A DNA stretch of 64,000 nucleotides from Pseudoxanthomonas sp. Root630 (GTDB lineage: Bacteria; Pseudomonadota; Gammaproteobacteria; Xanthomonadales; Xanthomonadaceae): positions 363,408 to 427,407 of the forward strand of contig NZ_LMGY01000012.1 in NCBI RefSeq assembly GCF_001427585.1, in the 5' to 3' direction. A program made the translations under genes and the position numbers. Shown piece by piece: positions 16,311-25,359 of the stretch (its first letter is position 1; each line of letters starts with the position of its first letter). A model generated the notes under the pieces. It did not search any database and was not told the origin of the DNA. It saw only the letters and a program-made list of their open reading frames with translations.

Positions 16311-17093
16311 ATGGATGCCTGGCAGACGGTGGCGTCGCTATTCTCCGGCGGCGTGGTGGGTTTCGTGCTGGGACTGATCGGCGGCGGCGGCTCGATCCTG
16401 GCCACACCGCTGCTACTGTACGTCGTCGGCGTGGCACAGCCGCACATCGCGATCGGCACCGGCGCGCTCGCCGTATCGGCCAATGCCTATGTCAATTTCT
16501 ACACCCACGCGCGCCGCGGCAATGTCTACTGGCGCTGCGCGCTCGTGTTCGCTCTGGTCGGCACGCTCGGTGCGCTAGGCGGTTCCAGCCTAGGCAAGCT
16601 GATAGACGGCCAGCAACTGTTGCTGCTGTTCGGCCTGGTGATGATGGTGGTCGGTGCGACCATGCTGCGCCCGCGTCGCGAGCGCCCTGCCGGGCACGAG
16701 ATCACCAGCAAACGCACCTGTCTGCGCGCCGGTGCACTTGCGCTGCTGGCGGGCGCCGCTTCGGGCTTCTTTGGCATCGGCGGCGGCTTCCTAATCGTGC
16801 CGGCGCTCATGCTTGCGACCGGCATGTCTATGGGTAACGCGATCGGTTCGTCACTGCTGGCAGTGGGCACCTTCGGCTTGGCGACCGCGATCAACTATGC
16901 CTTGTCAGGACTAGTCGACTGGGATATGGCGGGGTTGTTCATCCTCGGCGGCGTGCTCGGCGGTCTGATCGGCACCCGGCTATCGTTGCGTTGGGCGCAG
17001 CGGCGGGTGCTGCTGACGCGGGTGTTCGCTGGATTCGTGTTCGTTGTCGCGGCCTACATCCTCTACCGCAGCGGAAGCGCATTGCCACATTGA
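16311..17093 (+). CDS. TauE/SafE family sulfite/anion exporter
   Basis: 260 residues, about eight membrane helices, with the two repeated TauE/SafE halves each carrying the glycine-rich loop (LGLIGGGGSILATPLLLY and SGFFGIGGGFLIVPALML). Start ATG 16311; GGAGG lies some 10 bases upstream, within the end of the DUF442 gene. Family members export sulfite, sulfoacetate or thiosulfate. As the last gene after a persulfide dioxygenase, removal of the toxic sulfite product is the natural job. Confidence 0.9.
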   Translation: MDAWQTVASLFSGGVVGFVLGLIGGGGSILATPLLLYVVGVAQPHIAIGTGALAVSANAYVNFYTHARRGNVYWRCALVFALVGTLGALGGSSLGKLIDGQQLLLLFGLVMMVVGATMLRPRRERPAGHEITSKRTCLRAGALALLAGAASGFFGIGGGFLIVPALMLATGMSMGNAIGSSLLAVGTFGLATAINYALSGLVDWDMAGLFILGGVLGGLIGTRLSLRWAQRRVLLTRVFAGFVFVVAAYILYRSGSALPH

Positions 17094-17370
17094 GGTGCCG
17101 GTGCGTCATGGGCGGGGCCGAATACCGGGGCATGGCGCTGTCGTCTTTATGCACGCCACCCAGCCTTGCACGATGTTGTCTCTGTCGCGGTAGACCAGCG
17201 CGGGCGTGCTTGGAATCCCGGTTAGACCATCAAACTTACTTACGTTAGGGACAGTTGAAGGCACCAAAGGAATAGAGGTGCTGCCGTCACGGACCTAGGT
17301 CGCAGCTTCCAACTGCGCCAGATCCGCTCGCCCTAAGACTTGAAGCGCCCGTTCGTGCAGTCCCGGGGCG

Positions 17371-18318
17371 TCAGCCTAGTAACCGTCGACGGCGTGGCAC
17401 GCGCTCTCCGACGGCACTAGCGCGGCGAGTAGGACGAGAAAGAAGCGGTTCGGCAAGATTATGTTCATTCCTGGGGGGGGATGGGGTGGCAGAACGCGCG
17501 TCGAAGTGTTTGTGCAGGGTGTCGGCCAGACTAGCGCGGGTCAGTTCGCCCATGTAGCTGGTAACCAGGCGGCCATCGGCGTCAAAGAACAGAGTGGTCG
17601 GCAGGCCACGGGTGTGGCTGGTGGGCATCGCCTGCGACTGCGGGTCGAGCAGCACGTGGTCGTGCAGTCGCAGTTGTTGCTGTTCGAGGAAGGCGCGAAT
17701 GGTGTCCGCGTCTTCGCCCTGGTTGAGCAACACGATATCGACGTCCGGATAGCGCTGCAGGGCATCGACGAACACCGGCATCTCGCGCCGGCACGGCGGG
17801 CACCAGGTCGCCCAGAGATTGAGCAAGACGGGCTTGCCAGCAGAGGGCGCGAGCTTCACCGACGCGCCATCGAGCTTGGCCCCAGTGATAGCGGGAATCG
17901 GTGGCGCGGAGCGCTGCAGCAGGGCCAGCGCGCTGGCCAGTGCGAACCAAGCCAGCAGACCAGTGCCGATCCCGATAACCAGCGGCTTGCGCAACGACGG
18001 GTGTTTCCTGGTGCACCATCCTACGAACGCGAGTGCCGCAGGCAGGCCAGTCCACCACAGGAAACCGCCGTCGCCGATGGCCACGATCGACCACGGCGCT
18101 GCCGCGTACTCCGACCACCAGCGCAGCACATAACCCAGCCGCGCCACCAGCAGGCCGACGAAGAACGCATCGGTGAACAATGCGCCGGCCCGCTTGGGCG
18201 CCGCCGAGTAGACGGCGCCCCCCATGCGCCGGGCCAGTGCGAGCACCAACCACCGCGCTAGCAGCGCGACCACGATGACCAGCACCGCGTGCATCGGGAA
18301 CGGACCGATCGAGGTCAT
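17371..18318 (-). CDS. Lgt-like membrane domain fused to a TlpA-type thiol:disulfide oxidoreductase
   Basis: 315 residues from the ATG at 18318 (GGAG upstream). Residues ~1-135 contain four or so membrane helices with GLLVARLGYVL and GGFLWWTGLP, resembling a shortened prolipoprotein diacylglyceryl transferase core. Residues ~140-290 are a TlpA thioredoxin domain with the active site ATWCPPCRRE and cis-proline loop GLPTTLFF. The membrane part would anchor the oxidoreductase with its active site in the periplasm. The C-terminal 30 residues are basic and unlike the family. Last gene of the ten-gene minus-strand sulfide run, 54 bases after the SDR gene. Confidence 0.82.
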   Translation of the reverse strand: MTSIGPFPMHAVLVIVVALLARWLVLALARRMGGAVYSAAPKRAGALFTDAFFVGLLVARLGYVLRWWSEYAAAPWSIVAIGDGGFLWWTGLPAALAFVGWCTRKHPSLRKPLVIGIGTGLLAWFALASALALLQRSAPPIPAITGAKLDGASVKLAPSAGKPVLLNLWATWCPPCRREMPVFVDALQRYPDVDIVLLNQGEDADTIRAFLEQQQLRLHDHVLLDPQSQAMPTSHTRGLPTTLFFDADGRLVTSYMGELTRASLADTLHKHFDARSATPSPPRNEHNLAEPLLSRPTRRASAVGERVPRRRRLLG

Positions 18319-18372
18319 CGAGCACTCCGCCCAGGTACTGCCGAACACGCCGGAGCGGTCGGCCGCAGCCAG

Positions 18373-19122
18373 TCAGGCCGAGGTGTAGGCGCCATCGACT
18401 ACGTATTGGCTACCGGTCACGAAGGCTGCATCGCTGGAAAGCAGGAACGCGACCACGTCCGCCACTTCCTCCGCCGTGCCAAGGCGCCCGATGGGATGCA
18501 GGGCCTTCAGTCCGTCGTGGGTATCGCGGTCGAGGAAGTCGAGCAGCGGCGTGTCGATGTATCCCGGGTGCACGGAGTTGATCCGCACCCCCTTGGCCGA
18601 ATACTCGATGGCAGCCGTCTTGGTCAGCCCCGACACGCCGTGCTTGGCGGCGACATAGGCGCTCAGGCCTGCGGTGCCGACCAGGCCGAGGATCGAGGCG
18701 GTGTTGACGATGGCACCGCCGCCGCTGGCGAGGATGGCCGGGATCTCGTACTTCATCCCGTAGAAAACACCACTGAGATTGATGTCGATCACGCGTTGCC
18801 AGTCGGCGATCTCCAACTCGGCTAGCGGCGCGGTGGAGCCACCGATGCCGGCGTTGTTGAAGGCCAGATGCAGGCCGCCGAAGTGCTTCACTGAGAATTC
18901 GACTGCGGCCTTTACATCCTCATGTCTGGCGGTATTGGCGACGTTGGCAGCGGCTTGACCACCGGCCTCGCGGATAGTGGCGGCGACCTTCTCGGCGGCC
19001 TCGCCATTGATGTCGCTGACTACGACCTGCGCGCCGCTGGCAGCCAGTCGCTTCGCGGTGGCTTCGCCGATGCCCGAGCCGGCGCCGGTGATCAAGACGA
19101 CTTTTCCGGAAAAATCATGCAT
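18373..19122 (-). CDS. Short-chain dehydrogenase/reductase (SDR)
   Basis: 249 residues, classical SDR: cofactor motif TGAGSGIG, NNAG, catalytic serine in NTASILG, and YVAAK. VVVSDIN at the end of the second strand, with aspartate, favours NAD over NADP. Closely resembles glucose 1-dehydrogenase/3-oxoacyl reductase-like SDRs; substrate cannot be told. It sits inside the sulfide run, which is not an expected member of sulfide oxidation pathways, so it could be a hitch-hiker. Confidence 0.88.
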   Translation of the reverse strand: MHDFSGKVVLITGAGSGIGEATAKRLAASGAQVVVSDINGEAAEKVAATIREAGGQAAANVANTARHEDVKAAVEFSVKHFGGLHLAFNNAGIGGSTAPLAELEIADWQRVIDINLSGVFYGMKYEIPAILASGGGAIVNTASILGLVGTAGLSAYVAAKHGVSGLTKTAAIEYSAKGVRINSVHPGYIDTPLLDFLDRDTHDGLKALHPIGRLGTAEEVADVVAFLLSSDAAFVTGSQYVVDGAYTSA

Positions 19123-19219
19123 GTGGGTACTCCTGTGCGGGGGGGATTGTTTTGACGCGACCGGGGATGCCGCAAGATGCGATTTCGCGTCATCGTCAGC
19201 AGATCTCTGTCGACAGGAC

Positions 19220-20488
19220 TTATCGATACGCTTTCAGGTAGCGGTCCTCGAACTTGCGCTTGAGCCAATGGAGCATGCGCGAATGAGGCGAGGTGAAGGT
19301 TCGCGATTCGCTGCGGTAGATCAGCAGACCACTGTCGAGGCTGTCGACGATGCAAACTAGTTCGGTATTGAAGCCGTGGTTGGCCGGTTCGCCGCGCAGG
19401 TCGGCGGCAATGTTCTTCGCCACCGCCTCGGCCTGGAGATCGGCCTGGTGTGCCTGTTTTGCCATCCAGTCCGGGCCGGGATAGCTGCCGATGTCGCCGG
19501 CTACATACACCTTGTCCATGCCGCGCGCGAGACAATGTTTGTCAGCGGCGACGAAGCCGCCTTCAGAGCGTGGCAGGTCACTGTCGTCCAGCCAGGCCGG
19601 GCCGGTGAGACCTGGCATGAACAGGATCAGGTCGGCGCCGAATTCGCCGCCTTCGGTCACCACCTTGCCGGCCTCGAAGCGCACCGGCTTGTGGCCCAGA
19701 TGGGTTTCGATGCCGAGTTTTTGCATCCGCGCGAGCATCTTCTGCACCGCCGTCGGGCCGAGCCGCTGTCCCGGCTCCTTCGACGGATTGAAGAACACCA
19801 GCTTGAACTTCGCGCGCCGGCCTTGCCGCCGCAGCAGGGTGTCTATGCCAAACAGGAATTCGAACATCGGCCCACCACGCACCGCGCCGGGCTCCTTGGG
19901 GTTGGAGGCGAAGCCGATGGCGATCGTGCCGCCCTCCATTGCCGCCAGCCGGTCGCGGATGGCCTCGGCGCTGGCGATGCCTTCGCAGGGAATAAGCGCG
20001 TGTTCGATGCCCGGCAACTTGCGCAGGTACTGCCCGCCGGTAGCGACGATCAGGTAGTCGTTGCGCAACTCGCCATGGTCGGTGACCACGCGCCGGCCGC
20101 CGTCGAGCACTTGGAGCGCGCTGCCGACGTGCCAGGCCACCCGTTCGCGACGGAAGAAGTCCGCCAACGGAATGCGCAGGTCGTCGCTCGTCTTCTCGCC
20201 CGACGGTAGCCAGATCAGGCTGGGCAGGTAGACGAGTTCATTGCGAGGTGATACCACGGTGATGTCTGCGTCCAGACGTTGTTCGCGCAGCCGGCGGATG
20301 GCGGTGAGCGCGGCGAAGCCGCTGCCCAGGATGACGATGTGGGTCATGGTGTTGCCCAGTCCTGGCGAGTTGGCGGTGGTTGGGGAGACGGGTGGGGGTG
20401 GCGGGCCCCGGAAGCGCGCAGCGGCCAGCCCAAGTAGGCCTGCGCCGGTGGCCAGCCAAAGCAGCGCACGGCGGCGCGAGGTCTCCAC
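19220..20488 (-). CDS. Tat-exported FAD-dependent oxidoreductase, sulfide:quinone oxidoreductase/FccB-like
   Basis: 422 residues from a GTG at 20488, chosen because it gives a twin-arginine leader (SRRRALLWLATGAGLLGLAAA) and GGAAGG stands upstream; a cytoplasmic form from the ATG at 20347 is possible. After a proline-rich linker the FAD domain begins with HIVILGSGFAALTAIRRL, followed by NDYLIVATGGQ and YVAGDIGSYPG. Three cysteines (IPCEG, KHCLARG, LVCIVDS) could serve the redox site. Flavocytochrome c sulfide dehydrogenase flavoproteins also use a Tat leader, so a periplasmic sulfide-oxidising role is reasonable. It starts 4 bases after trxC ends. Confidence 0.8.
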   Translation of the reverse strand: METSRRRALLWLATGAGLLGLAAARFRGPPPPPVSPTTANSPGLGNTMTHIVILGSGFAALTAIRRLREQRLDADITVVSPRNELVYLPSLIWLPSGEKTSDDLRIPLADFFRRERVAWHVGSALQVLDGGRRVVTDHGELRNDYLIVATGGQYLRKLPGIEHALIPCEGIASAEAIRDRLAAMEGGTIAIGFASNPKEPGAVRGGPMFEFLFGIDTLLRRQGRRAKFKLVFFNPSKEPGQRLGPTAVQKMLARMQKLGIETHLGHKPVRFEAGKVVTEGGEFGADLILFMPGLTGPAWLDDSDLPRSEGGFVAADKHCLARGMDKVYVAGDIGSYPGPDWMAKQAHQADLQAEAVAKNIAADLRGEPANHGFNTELVCIVDSLDSGLLIYRSESRTFTSPHSRMLHWLKRKFEDRYLKAYR

Positions 20489-20492
20489 GACG

Positions 20493-20948
20493 TCATCCTT
20501 CCCGTGCGAGTTGCGCGCGCGCCCAGCGCACGATCTCGCCCGTGGGAATGGCACCGGACATGCGCGCCAGTTCGCGGCCGAGGTTGAACAGAGCGAGCGT
20601 GGGAATGCTGCGGATGGCGAAGCGCCGAGCCAACTCTGGCTGCGACTGCGTATCGACTTTCGCCAGTCGCATGGCCGGCTCCAGTTCGGCAGCCGCGGCC
20701 TCGAAGTGCGCGGCCATCACGCGGCACGGGGCACACCAGGGCGCCCAGAAATCGACGAGCATGGGCAGATCGCTTCTCGACGCGTGCGCCTCGAACGCAT
20801 CGACTCCCTCGATCACGGTCGGGTGGCCATCGAATAGCCGGGTGTGGCAACGGCCACAGGCTGGGGTGTCGTCGAGGCGCATGGCCGCCAGGCGATTGAT
20901 GGCGTTGCAGCGAGGGCAGGCGACCTGGAGCGCGTCTGTCGTGCTCAT
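20493..20948 (-). CDS. trxC: Thioredoxin 2
   Basis: 151 residues. The N-terminal zinc-ribbon has CPRC (11-14) and CGRC (31-34), and the thioredoxin domain has FWAPWCAPC (C72 and C75) and SIPTLALF, matching TrxC in order and length. A cytoplasmic disulfide reductase, often induced by oxidative or sulfur stress. It overlaps the osmC-like gene by 4 bases and precedes the Tat flavoprotein, so it belongs to the sulfide run, where it could reduce persulfides. Confidence 0.92.
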   Translation of the reverse strand: MSTTDALQVACPRCNAINRLAAMRLDDTPACGRCHTRLFDGHPTVIEGVDAFEAHASRSDLPMLVDFWAPWCAPCRVMAAHFEAAAAELEPAMRLAKVDTQSQPELARRFAIRSIPTLALFNLGRELARMSGAIPTGEIVRWARAQLAREG

Positions 20949-21424
20949 GCGCCGGCCTCGAAGGTCTTGTCGCCCAGCAGTACCCGGCCTTCGCCATCAA
21001 GGACCTCGACCTCGACGTCGATACCCTGGCGCACGCTCTGGGTGACCACGCAGAAGTCCTCGAACTGCTCGAGCACGCGCTCGAGGTCGTGGTAGTCGGC
21101 ATTGTGGCCGGGCAGGTGCAGGGTGGCCTTGGCCGAAGCGATGCGCCAGCGGCCGTGCTCATTGCGCGTCGGCAGTGCACAGATTTCGGCGCGCAGCGGC
21201 CCTGGTGCGTTGCGGTGCTTGCGCAGCGCGAACAGCAGGCTGGCCGCGAGGCAGTTGGCCACGGATGCCAGCAACAGGCGTGCCGGATTGGGTCCGCGGT
21301 CGTGGCCCAGCGGCGTTGGTTCGTCGGTCAGCAGTGGCTCCAGCGCGGTGTCGTCGAAGATCACGCGGAAGGCGTAGTCGCTGTCCTGTTCCAGGGTGAT
21401 GCGGATCGGAGTGTTGTCGCTCAT
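20945..21424 (-). CDS. OsmC-family peroxide/persulfide reductase
   Basis: 159 residues with the OsmC layout: N-terminal beta-sheet, then the helix with the first active cysteine in PARLLLASVANCLAASLLFAL and the second in FEDFCVVTQSVRQGIDVEVEV. The catalytic arginine is probably in the N-terminal strands. OsmC/OhrA enzymes reduce organic hydroperoxides and, for some members, persulfides. 4-base overlaps with genes on both sides show tight translational coupling. Confidence 0.88.
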   Translation of the reverse strand: MSDNTPIRITLEQDSDYAFRVIFDDTALEPLLTDEPTPLGHDRGPNPARLLLASVANCLAASLLFALRKHRNAPGPLRAEICALPTRNEHGRWRIASAKATLHLPGHNADYHDLERVLEQFEDFCVVTQSVRQGIDVEVEVLDGEGRVLLGDKTFEAGA

Positions 21425-22107
21425 TGCATCCCTCCCGTGGGGTCTTCGGGTACTTCCACCCAGAGTGCGCCGCGTAGGTCGCCCACGTCGAAGCCGGTGG
21501 CCTGGTCGTCGGGATAGCGGGCGAGGATGGCGTTGCGGATCGGCGTGGCCACGTCCTTGCCGTGGCAGGCCAGGCAGCCCGGTTCGGTGGCGATGCCGCG
21601 CATCATCCGCAGTGCCACGCCATCGGGCAGGCCGTCACGGACCATGGACACCTGCTCGGACGCTAGCGCCCCTCCATCGACAGCCTGCTGGAACGCCTCC
21701 AGCGTCGCCAACTGCCAGTCGCCAGCTTCCTGCGCCGGGTTGCGATGGCGGCCGGGTAGCGCGACGCGGCCCATGCGTACACCGTGCTTGGCCATCACCG
21801 TCTCGGCAATGGCCGGCGCTTGCGCATGGCAGACCTCGACCGCTGCGGTCGGGCCGCCCTGCTGCATCGCGGCCTGCAGCTTGCCGCGTAGCCGTCCGCT
21901 GAATTCCACGGCGGCAGTCTTCGCGCGTTCCAGTGCCGGATCAGGGGATGGGGTGGTTGATGCAGACGAGGGTGGGGGAAGCGGTGCGCCCTGCGCCTGC
22001 AACGGTCTTGCGGGATTCGCGCCGCCCTGCGTGGCGGACGTGCAGGCGGTCGCCGCCAGTGTGATGCCGACGGCTAGCGCGGCGAAACCGAAACCACGGA
22101 CGGTCAT
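21421..22107 (-). CDS. DUF3365 (Tll0287-like) c-type haem lipoprotein
   Basis: 228 residues from the ATG at 22107. Signal peptide with the lipobox LAATAC (C22), then a Pro/Ser-rich linker to about residue 57, then the DUF3365 haem-sensor-like domain with CLACH (178-182) as the single covalent haem site and a second cysteine pattern EVCHAQAPAIAE. The domain occurs in Tll0287 and in the sensor part of some histidine kinases, suggesting a redox or gas sensor or small electron carrier on the periplasmic side. The frame stays open far upstream, but only as a shadow of the RND gene. 4-base overlap with the RND pump. Confidence 0.85.
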   Translation of the reverse strand: MTVRGFGFAALAVGITLAATACTSATQGGANPARPLQAQGAPLPPPSSASTTPSPDPALERAKTAAVEFSGRLRGKLQAAMQQGGPTAAVEVCHAQAPAIAETVMAKHGVRMGRVALPGRHRNPAQEAGDWQLATLEAFQQAVDGGALASEQVSMVRDGLPDGVALRMMRGIATEPGCLACHGKDVATPIRNAILARYPDDQATGFDVGDLRGALWVEVPEDPTGGMQ

Positions 22108-25100
22108 GCTGAAGCTTCCTTGGGGCTGCGTTGCAGCAGCAGCGTGTAGTAGAGCAACGGGATAACGACCAAGGTCAACACCGTCGAGACCAGGATGCCG
22201 AAGATCAGCGAGATCGCCAGGCCGTTGAAGATGGGGTCGTCCAGGATGAAGAACGCACCCGCCATCGCCGCCAGTGCGGTCAACGCGATCGGTTGCGCTC
22301 GCACCGCACAGGCGTCGACGACCGCCGATTCGAGCGTCTGCCCTCGCTCGACCAGATGGTTGATGAAGTCCACCAGCAGGATCGAGTTGCGCACGATGAT
22401 GCCCGCCAACGCGATCATGCCGATCATGCTGGTGGCGGTGAACTGCGCACCCAACAGGGCATGCCCCGGCATCACGCCGATCACGGTCAACGGGATGGGC
22501 GCCATGATCACCAGCGGCACCACGTAATGACGGAAGTAGGCCACCACCAGCAGGTAGATCAACACCATGCCGGCGGCATAGGCGATGCCCATGTCGCGGA
22601 AGGTCTCGTAGGTGATCTGCCACTCGCCATCCCACTTGATGGCGAAACCCGACGTTTCCGCCGGTTGCCGGATGTAGAACTGCTCGATTTCCTGCCCGTC
22701 GATGGCCTCGTCGGACAGCTGCCCGACCAGATCGAACATGCCATACAGCGGGCTGTCGACTGTGCCGCTCTCGTCGCCCATCACGTACACCACCGGCAGC
22801 AGGTCCTTGTGGTGAATGGCACCGTCCCACCAGGTGGATCGCACCTGCACCAACTCCGACAGCGGCACCAGCTGGCCGTTGCCACCGCGTACCCGCAGCG
22901 CGAGCATGCCATCCAACGATGCCTGGTCGGCCACCGGCAGGCGCAAGCGGATCGGTCGCGGATACTTCGAACCGCCATCGATCATATGGGTCGCGTCCAG
23001 CCCCGAAAGGCCGGCGGCGATCGTCTCGGTGATCGCCGACTGCGGCACACCCAGGCGTGCAGCGCGCACGCGGTCGATCGCCAGGATGTCACGGCGCGCA
23101 TCCGCCTCCACGCTGGAGTCCACATCGACGATGCCGTCGGTGTCCAGGAAGCGTTGCTCGAGCGCCCGCGCGACCTGCCTCTGGCGGAGGTAGTCCGGAC
23201 CGTACACCTCGGCCACGATCGGCGACAGCACGGGCGGCCCGGGCGGCACTTCGACCACTTTCACCGACGCGCCATGGCGGCGGCCGATCGCATCCACCTG
23301 CGGACGCAACGCGACGGCGATCTCGTGGCTCTTGCGGTCGCGGTCGTGGCGGTCCACCAGGTTCACCTGCAGGTCGCCCACGTTCGCACCCTCGCGCAGG
23401 TAGTACTGCCGTACCAGCCCGTTGAAGTTGATCGGTGCGGCTGTACCGGCGTAGCCCTGGTAGTCCAGGACTTCCGGTGTGCGGTCCAATACGCCGGCCA
23501 GTTCGGACAACATGGCATTGGTGTCCTCCAGCGTTCGCCCTTCGGGCAGGTCGACCACGATCTGCAATTCGGACTTGTTGTCGAATGGCAGCATTTTCAG
23601 CACCACCAGCTTGAACACCGCCAGGCTGGCCGCCAGCGCCACCAGCGCGGCCATGGCTAAGAACAGCAGGCGTCGGCGGCGCGCACCCGCGCGGGCATCC
23701 AGGAAGGGCTTCATCCCGCGTTCGAACAGGCGATGCAGTCGCGCGGCCATGGTGCCGTCCGCATGCCCGTGGGCGGCGCCCTCACCCGTATGCGCGAACG
23801 CATGCCGTTTGAGCAGCTTCAGCGAGAGCCACGGCGTCACCACCAGCGCGATCATCAGCGACAGCAGCATGCCGACTGAGGCGTTGATCGGAATGGGCCG
23901 CATGTACGGTCCCATCAGGCCGCTGACGAAGGCCATTGGCATCAATGCCGCGATCACGGTGAAGGTGGCCAGGATGGTCGGACCGCCCACTTCGTCCACC
24001 GCGGGCGGAATGGCCTCGGCCAGCGACATGCCGCCCTGCGCCATGTGCCGATGGATGTTCTCGACCACCACGATGGCATCGTCCACCAGGATGCCGATGG
24101 AGAAGATCAGCGCGAACAACGAGACGCGATTGAGGGTGAAGCCCATCGCCCACGAGGCGAACAACGTGACGGCCAGCGTCAGCACCACCGCGCTGCCGAT
24201 CACGATGGCCTCGCGACGACCCAGCGCGAACAGCACCAGCAGCACCACCGATCCGGTGGCGAAGACCAGCTTCTTGATCAGCGTCTGCGCCTTGTCGCTC
24301 GCCGTCAGGCCGTAGTCCCGAGTGGTCTCCACCTGGATTCCGTCGGGAATGACCGTGCCACGCAGGGCCTTCACCCGTGCCAGGACGGCGGAGGTGATGT
24401 CGGCCGCATTGCTGCCCGGCTTCTTGGCGATGACCAGCGTCACCGCGGGTGCGACGCCGCTGGCGGGTCCCGCGCGCGTGGCGGGCGCGCCGTGCCAGAC
24501 GTAGCTCGATGGGGCGTCGGCCGCATCGCTGACCGTCGCCACGTCCTGCAGGCGCACCGGCTGGCCACCCGCCACGCCCAGCACCAGGCCGGCCACATCC
24601 GCGCGATCGGCCAGGAACTGGCCGGACGTCACCTGCACCACCCCATCCGCACCGACGCGCTCACCCGCCTGGCGCGCCAGGTTGGCGGCCTGCAGGGCCG
24701 CGGACAGATCGTTCACCGCCAGGCCATGGCTGGCCAGTCGCGCCGCATCGAGCTGGACCATGACGGCACGCTCCGGCGCACCGAGGGTGAACACATCGCG
24801 CGTGCCGGGGATGCGCTTGAGTTCGGTTTCCAGCGTGTGGGCCACTTCGGCCAGGTCGCGTGCGCCGCGCTGCGGATCGTCCGTCCACAGGGTCAGCGCC
24901 ATCACCGGCACGTCGTCGATGCCCTTGGGCTTGATGATGGGCTGGCCCACGCCAAGGTTCGCCGGCATCGAGTCCTGGTTCGAGAACACCTTGTCGTACA
25001 GGCGCACCAGCGCGGGCTGGCGCTTCACGCCCACGTCGAACTCCACCGTCAGCACCGCCATGCCGGGCCGGCTGATCGAATAGGTGTGCTTGATCTCCTC

Positions 25101-25358
25101 GATCTCGGACAGTTTCTGTTCCAGCGGATAGGTCACCATCTGCTCGACCTGGTGCGCATCCGCGCCCGGGAACGGCACGATGACGTTGGCCATGGTGACG
25201 TCGATCTGCGGCTCTTCTTCGCGCGGCGTGATCATCACCGCCACCAGCCCCAGCAGCAGGCCGAGCAGCGCGAGGATCGGCGTCAGGGGGTTGGCCTGGA
25301 ACGTGCGCGCCAGGCGACCGGAGATACCCAGTCGCGGTGGGTTCGGGAGCGATGCCAT
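22104..25358 (-). CDS. RND-family efflux pump permease
   Basis: 1,084 residues with the two-fold RND architecture: 12 membrane helices and two large periplasmic loops. N-terminal NPLTPILALLGLLLGLVAV, the motif region FSIGILVDDAIVVVENIHRH, and the second half helix-4-type block LAGIIVRNSILLVDF. The EEEPQIDV phrase marks the subgroup common near SQR genes. Proton-driven export through an adaptor and an outer-membrane channel; no channel gene is present, so a TolC encoded elsewhere would be needed. The adaptor gene ends 1 base before the start. Substrate unknown; the context suggests sulfur species or oxidant damage products. Confidence 0.94.
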   Translation of the reverse strand: MASLPNPPRLGISGRLARTFQANPLTPILALLGLLLGLVAVMITPREEEPQIDVTMANVIVPFPGADAHQVEQMVTYPLEQKLSEIEEIKHTYSISRPGMAVLTVEFDVGVKRQPALVRLYDKVFSNQDSMPANLGVGQPIIKPKGIDDVPVMALTLWTDDPQRGARDLAEVAHTLETELKRIPGTRDVFTLGAPERAVMVQLDAARLASHGLAVNDLSAALQAANLARQAGERVGADGVVQVTSGQFLADRADVAGLVLGVAGGQPVRLQDVATVSDAADAPSSYVWHGAPATRAGPASGVAPAVTLVIAKKPGSNAADITSAVLARVKALRGTVIPDGIQVETTRDYGLTASDKAQTLIKKLVFATGSVVLLVLFALGRREAIVIGSAVVLTLAVTLFASWAMGFTLNRVSLFALIFSIGILVDDAIVVVENIHRHMAQGGMSLAEAIPPAVDEVGGPTILATFTVIAALMPMAFVSGLMGPYMRPIPINASVGMLLSLMIALVVTPWLSLKLLKRHAFAHTGEGAAHGHADGTMAARLHRLFERGMKPFLDARAGARRRRLLFLAMAALVALAASLAVFKLVVLKMLPFDNKSELQIVVDLPEGRTLEDTNAMLSELAGVLDRTPEVLDYQGYAGTAAPINFNGLVRQYYLREGANVGDLQVNLVDRHDRDRKSHEIAVALRPQVDAIGRRHGASVKVVEVPPGPPVLSPIVAEVYGPDYLRQRQVARALEQRFLDTDGIVDVDSSVEADARRDILAIDRVRAARLGVPQSAITETIAAGLSGLDATHMIDGGSKYPRPIRLRLPVADQASLDGMLALRVRGGNGQLVPLSELVQVRSTWWDGAIHHKDLLPVVYVMGDESGTVDSPLYGMFDLVGQLSDEAIDGQEIEQFYIRQPAETSGFAIKWDGEWQITYETFRDMGIAYAAGMVLIYLLVVAYFRHYVVPLVIMAPIPLTVIGVMPGHALLGAQFTATSMIGMIALAGIIVRNSILLVDFINHLVERGQTLESAVVDACAVRAQPIALTALAAMAGAFFILDDPIFNGLAISLIFGILVSTVLTLVVIPLLYYTLLLQRSPKEASA

Positions 25359-25359
25359 G

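Noticed and set aside
22131..23660. 509-codon plus-strand ORF opposite the RND pump
   Set aside because: Histidine- and glutamine-rich antisense shadow of the pump, which has full RND motifs.
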